A stretch of DNA of 9,315 nucleotides from Candidatus Woesearchaeota archaeon CG08_land_8_20_14_0_20_47_9. GTDB taxonomy: Archaea; Nanobdellota; Nanobdellia; Woesearchaeales; CG1-02-47-18. How positions within the stretch are numbered: the first letter of the stretch is position 1; every line of letters begins with the position of its first letter. Below the pieces are notes generated by a model. It did no database searches. It was not told the origin of the DNA and was given only the letters and a program-made list of their open reading frames with translations. The stretch lies in the NCBI GenBank assembly GCA_002763335.1, contig PEYS01000023.1, positions 1 through 9,315 on the forward strand, given 5' to 3'. The position numbers and the translations under genes are program-made. This document shows positions 6,231-9,315 of the stretch, in pieces.

Positions 6231-6641
6231 ATGGCTCGCAGGCGCATTATAATAAAAAAGAGGGGCACTGCCCGCAGAAGAACAGATACTGATGTTGAGC
6301 TCCTCAGGAGGCTTGACGCCCAGTACGGCAGGGGGCTGCATGACCCCTTTATCATACTTCTTATAATCATAATTGCTGCCATAACCATGAGTACAGTGAT
6401 CATTATGAAGAACCCGAAGGGGCTGGTTGAGGGTGGCAGCATGGCAGGCAGTGCCTACTGCAGGCCCGTGCCTGTTAAGCACAACTACTGCATGTGGGCA
6501 AACAGGAGATGCGTCATTAACCCCCGCGAGTATGCCCTCTGCTCAGGGTCTGTAACAGCCTCATGCAACTCTGCCCTTACAGTTGAGGAGTGTATTGGTG
6601 AGGATACGGATCTTTACTGCTACAGCCTAGAGGGGTGCTGA
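6231..6641 (+). CDS. Small membrane-anchored protein with an eight-cysteine outer domain (paralog B)
   Basis: A 136-residue paralog of the product of 5645-6085, of unknown function. The N-terminus is strongly basic (ARRR, IKKR, ARRR within residues 2-17), followed by a charged stretch (DVELLRRLDA) and one very hydrophobic segment (about 40-59). The outer domain has cysteines at 77, 87, 94, 104, 112, 121, 130 and 136, the last being the final residue. Spacing is C-x9-C-x6-C-x9-C-x7-C-x8-C-x8-C-x5-C, identical to paralog A. The cytoplasmic parts are not alike in sequence or length, so selection appears focused on the outer domain. An in-frame TAG just upstream (6225-6227) and the TATA spacing support the ATG at 6231. 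The archaeosortase gene begins 56 bp downstream with its own promoter. A small disulfide-rich surface or adhesion protein is possible, but nothing in the sequence assigns a role. Confidence 0.82.
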   Translation: MARRRIIIKKRGTARRRTDTDVELLRRLDAQYGRGLHDPFIILLIIIIAAITMSTVIIMKNPKGLVEGGSMAGSAYCRPVPVKHNYCMWANRRCVINPREYALCSGSVTASCNSALTVEECIGEDTDLYCYSLEGC

Positions 6642-6667
6642 CATCGTCACTGCACAATAACAAAATA

Positions 6668-6675
6668 TTTAAATA
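6668..6675 (+). promoter_or_regulatory. TATA-like box of the archaeosortase-flippase operon
   Basis: TTTAAATA centred about 27 bp before the ATG at 6698, which predicts a leaderless mRNA. It lies in the gap after paralog B, so the operon can be transcribed independently of that gene. Confidence 0.65.
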
Positions 6676-6697
6676 GGATGCCTGCCTACAGCAGCCT

Positions 6698-7711
6698 ATG
6701 AGAGGTTCTAGTGCTTTTAAAGGGCTAGTTGAGAGTGCGAAGGAACTAGGCAAGAATAGTGGCCTGAGACAGTTTGTAAAGAAGACAGTGTTGCTCTTCA
6801 TGATATTCCTGGCACTCCCCATACTACTCTACCCCTTTCTAAACCACATGCGTTACCCAAGTGGCAGGGATCCATTGCCATTTATGCTCGTTGACCTGGG
6901 AAACACTGCGATATTCATTGCAATAGCCTTCTTCTTTCTTGCAAGGAAAAAGCTGATGGAGCTGAAGACATACAGGCACAACCTGCATGAGGCCCTACGG
7001 GCAGGCGCCCTGATGCTGGTATCGCTGACAGCCTATCTGATGATCAGGTTCTTCACATACAAACACCTGGAGTATGCCTTTGCACACAGACTGCTGTTCG
7101 TAATCCTGATAATGGCCTCAATAGTGGCTGTATTCTCTATCCTAATTGTCCTCATATTCGGAAGGGAATTCATATGTGATTTTGCCAGGGGCTTCAAGAG
7201 GGAGATAGTCATCTCAAGCATCCTTATACTGCTCTACTACATAGTAAATGTCAACATAAGGAAGTCATGGGAGCTCTTGGGCAGGGGCATAACATTCATT
7301 GAATACCGCCTGCTCAGGTTAACATTTGGCCAGGCGTACATGAATATAACAGGCAACAGCTACATGCTTGGAACAAAGGGCTTCACAGTGTCAATAGGCC
7401 AGCTCTGCTCAAGCGTTGACTCGATGGCCCTCTTCTTGGGGCTGTACATACTGATACTCTGCATTGACTGGAGACACATAAACAAGCTGAGGATGGCCCT
7501 CATATTCCTGCCAGGCCTTATCACACTCTACTTTGTCAACATCATACGAATATATCTCCTTATGGTGATGGGAGTCATTATATCCCCTTCATTTGCAGTG
7601 GGGCTCTTCCACAGCAATGCAGGCTGGACACTCTTCATACTCCACTCCATAGCCTTCTGGTCCTTGTTCTACCCCTGGGTGATGCCCCGCAGCCGGGGTG
7701 CCGGAAGATGA
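6698..7711 (+). CDS. Archaeosortase/exosortase-family membrane cysteine transpeptidase
   Basis: A 337-residue polytopic membrane protein with about eight hydrophobic segments. The family's three catalytic positions appear in order near the C-terminus: Cys237 in GQLCSSVDSMALF, Arg284 in VNIIRIYLL, and His305 in LFHSNAGW. Archaeosortases and exosortases recognise a C-terminal signal on secreted proteins (a short motif, a membrane helix and a basic end), cleave it, and in archaea transfer the protein to a membrane lipid. Cys-Ser-Ser replaces the more common Cys-Ser/Ala-Gly around the catalytic cysteine. The N-terminal 160 residues add several membrane segments beyond the core. No protein with such a C-terminal signal is visible in this window, so the substrate is encoded elsewhere. 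The stop overlaps the start of the flippase gene by ATGA, implying coupled translation. Subfamily not assigned. Confidence 0.85.
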   Translation: MRGSSAFKGLVESAKELGKNSGLRQFVKKTVLLFMIFLALPILLYPFLNHMRYPSGRDPLPFMLVDLGNTAIFIAIAFFFLARKKLMELKTYRHNLHEALRAGALMLVSLTAYLMIRFFTYKHLEYAFAHRLLFVILIMASIVAVFSILIVLIFGREFICDFARGFKREIVISSILILLYYIVNVNIRKSWELLGRGITFIEYRLLRLTFGQAYMNITGNSYMLGTKGFTVSIGQLCSSVDSMALFLGLYILILCIDWRHINKLRMALIFLPGLITLYFVNIIRIYLLMVMGVIISPSFAVGLFHSNAGWTLFILHSIAFWSLFYPWVMPRSRGAGR

Positions 7712-8979
7712 GAAACATAAGGCAACTCCTGCATGAGCTCTCTCAGGACTCCATATCAAAGAGCTCGTTTTTCCTCGTACTAAACACCATAGTAACAACA
7801 GGCTTGGGCTTCCTCTTCTGGACACTAAATGCACGCCTATTCAGCTCAGAGCAGGTTGGCCTTGCATCAGCTGTCATCTCAGCGATGAATCTGATAATTG
7901 CCCTTACAGGCCTCGGCTTTGGCACAGCCATAATAAGGTTTCTTCCAACAGCTGAAACAAGGGATGGGAAAAACAGGTATGTAAACACCTTCCTCTCTTT
8001 TAATGCGCTAATAGTCTTTGCAGCCTCATCATTATTCCTGCTTTTCCTCAGCATTGTGTCACCGAGGCTGCTATTCATCAAGGAGAGCATCTACCTGGCA
8101 GCTGCATTCATCTTCTTCGTTACAGCATTCTCAGCATTCAGTCTCCTTGACTCGGTCATGATGGCGTATGACTGCGCAAGGTGGATAGTGGTAAAAAACA
8201 GTGTTTTCAGCGCAATTAAGATACTGCTCCCAATAATGCTGGTATCTGCTGGAGCCTATGGCATATTTGCAAGCTGGGGCATTGCTGCGATAATCGCCCT
8301 CATAGCAAGCCTTGTTTTCCTCTACAAGAGGTTCGGCTATAGAGCGCGGCCTGCAATACACGAAAGCCTCCTGAGAAGAACATTCTCCTTCTCATTCGGC
8401 AACTACCTTTCAGACCTATTAAGCAGATTTCCAGGCCTCGTTATGCCCATAATGATCACCAACATGATCTCACCTGAGAGCGCGGCATATTTCTATGTTG
8501 CATGGATGATTGCAGGCCTGGTGCTTATGATTCCCGACGCTATCTCAAGCGCACTCTTTGCAGAGGGCTCTCGCAACTCTGAGGCAGTAGAGCAGAGGGT
8601 TAAGCACTGCGTCAAGCTGATCCTGCTGGCACTCACCCCCGCGGTCATCATCGGCATGATCGCCTCAAAATACCTGCTTATGCTATTCGGGGCAGAGTAC
8701 TCAAAAAACGCTTCACTGCTGCTATCCCTCCTGATCCTCTACTCAATACCCTTCTCAGTGAGGTCACTCTATCTGAGCATCAAAAAGATAAGGAAGGAAG
8801 TAGGGCAAATTATAGCTGTTAATGCCATTGGCAGCATCCTCACCCTGGTGCTGTGTTACCTAACTATGGAGAGGGGGCTTGTCTTTATCGGCTTATCATA
8901 CCTTACAGCGCAGATCGCTATTGCAGCCTACATACTTGCTTTTGGGCTGCGCATACCACGCCGCGAAGGGTGTGCATGA
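7708..8979 (+). CDS. Wzx-like polysaccharide/lipid-linked oligosaccharide flippase (MATE/MOP fold)
   Basis: A 423-residue membrane protein with about 12 hydrophobic helices and short charged loops, close to the usual 400-500 for O-antigen flippases. The N-terminus has the typical layout: SKSSFFLVLNTI, GFLFWTLNARLFSSEQVG, then GLGFGTAIIRFLP. This matches the start of RfbX/Wzx-type proteins, where a transporter helix is followed by a segment like ARLLGPEEYG. A repeat-like second half begins near FSFSFGNYLSDLLSR. These proteins move undecaprenol- or dolichol-linked glycans across the membrane for surface glycans or N-glycosylation. It overlaps the archaeosortase gene by four bases (ATGA) and is probably expressed from the promoter at 6668. 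The partnership suggests that glycan or lipid delivery and protein anchoring at the surface are linked. The substrate cannot be told; a lipid flippase of another MOP branch is possible. Confidence 0.85.
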   Translation: MRNIRQLLHELSQDSISKSSFFLVLNTIVTTGLGFLFWTLNARLFSSEQVGLASAVISAMNLIIALTGLGFGTAIIRFLPTAETRDGKNRYVNTFLSFNALIVFAASSLFLLFLSIVSPRLLFIKESIYLAAAFIFFVTAFSAFSLLDSVMMAYDCARWIVVKNSVFSAIKILLPIMLVSAGAYGIFASWGIAAIIALIASLVFLYKRFGYRARPAIHESLLRRTFSFSFGNYLSDLLSRFPGLVMPIMITNMISPESAAYFYVAWMIAGLVLMIPDAISSALFAEGSRNSEAVEQRVKHCVKLILLALTPAVIIGMIASKYLLMLFGAEYSKNASLLLSLLILYSIPFSVRSLYLSIKKIRKEVGQIIAVNAIGSILTLVLCYLTMERGLVFIGLSYLTAQIAIAAYILAFGLRIPRREGCA

Positions 8980-8989
8980 CAGACACATT

Positions 8990-8997
8990 TTTAAATA
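8990..8997 (+). promoter_or_regulatory. TATA-like box of the methyltransferase gene
   Basis: TTTAAATA preceded by further T residues and centred about 27 bp before the GTG at 9020. This spacing selects GTG as the start of a leaderless mRNA. The T-run at 8988-8992 just after the flippase stop could also serve as an archaeal poly-T terminator for the upstream operon. Confidence 0.6.
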
Positions 8998-9019
8998 ATA
9001 GCAGGTAGAGTATCTGATT

Positions 9020-9315
9020 GTGAAAAACCATAAGCATGAGCACTACTTCTCTGCAGAGCCCAGCTCAAGGCTAAGGATGCTGAAGATAGAGACTGAGCTG
9101 CTTGGAAGGAGGCTTAGGCTCTACTCTGGGAGCAGCGTCTTCTCAAAATCAGGGATTGACCTGGGCACAAGGACACTTATTGAAAATGCCTGCATAAAGC
9201 CAGGATGGCTTGTGCTTGACCTTGGCTGCGGATATGGCGCAGTGGGAATTGCAATTGCAAAGGCCCATCCATCCTGTAGGGTTGTTATGACTGACATAAA
9301 CAGGCGTGCCGTAAT
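9020..9315 (+). CDS. RsmC-like class I SAM-dependent methyltransferase (3' end outside window)
   Basis: The first 98 codons, read from GTG and still open at the end of the window. The protein begins KNHKHEHYFSAEPSS, the conserved HYFS..P.S opening of RsmC/RlmG-like proteins (COG2813 type), which methylate a guanine of ribosomal RNA at N2. Then come VFSKSGIDLGTRTLIENA, matching the family's GVFS...ID.GT.lL segment, and motif I of the SAM-binding fold, LDLGCGYGAVGIAIA (about residues 64-78). The acidic ribose-binding residue follows in MTDINRRAV, which also fits the family's D.N.RAV. The catalytic NPP-type motif lies beyond the window. An in-frame TAG at 8999-9001 limits the 5' end, and the TATA spacing supports GTG. 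Known members act on 16S or 23S rRNA; the target of the archaeal form cannot be told here. It follows the flippase by 40 bp but has its own promoter. Confidence 0.85.
   Translation, partial: MKNHKHEHYFSAEPSSRLRMLKIETELLGRRLRLYSGSSVFSKSGIDLGTRTLIENACIKPGWLVLDLGCGYGAVGIAIAKAHPSCRVVMTDINRRAV

Overview
The window looks archaeal. Six genes have an AT-rich TATA-like box (TTTAAA, TTTATA or TTTATTA type) centred about 27 to 36 bp before a plausible start codon, with little or no room for a leader or ribosome binding site. Arginine is mostly AGG/AGA. One product is an exosortase/archaeosortase-type membrane protease, and the methionyl-tRNA synthetase has the archaeal two-zinc-knuckle form. The lineage cannot be fixed from the sequence; a euryarchaeote or a DPANN-type archaeon would both fit.

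Layout. Positions 1-990 hold the 3' end of an AT-rich gene for a DNA methylase/specificity protein of the Eco57I/TaqI-like restriction-modification class. It converges on a P-type ATPase gene of the MgtA (magnesium import) group on the minus strand (1084-3624). The 93 bp between the two stops contain a nested inverted repeat (1003-1077). The ATPase gene is divergent from metG (3706-5361), and each has its own TATA box in the 80 bp between them. Directly after and overlapping the end of metG is an out-of-frame remnant of the MetRS C-terminal tRNA-binding OB-fold (5316-5630). It has lost its first half and appears to carry an inserted hairpin that shares its core with the hairpin at 1040-1060.

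The second half looks like a cell-surface module. Two divergently transcribed genes (5645-6085 minus, 6231-6641 plus) encode small proteins with a basic N-terminus, one membrane anchor and an outer domain of eight cysteines. All seven cysteine spacings are identical in the two proteins (C-x9-C-x6-C-x9-C-x7-C-x8-C-x8-C-x5-C). They do not match any family I recognise. Their shared promoter region holds a 17-bp-stem inverted repeat and three copies of a TTTGACAAC-like motif. Next come an archaeosortase-like gene (6698-7711) and a Wzx/MATE-fold flippase gene (7708-8979) that overlap by ATGA and so form a two-gene operon. The window ends inside an RsmC-like class I SAM methyltransferase gene (from GTG at 9020).

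How the genes may work together: the flippase would move a lipid-linked glycan or lipid across the membrane, and the archaeosortase would cut C-terminal sorting signals of surface proteins and attach them to lipid. The adjacent eight-cysteine proteins are probably exposed on the same outer face, but they have no recognisable sorting signal, so a functional link rests only on proximity. The most unusual signals are the eight-cysteine pair with its palindromic divergent promoter, and the broken MetRS tail with its hairpin.
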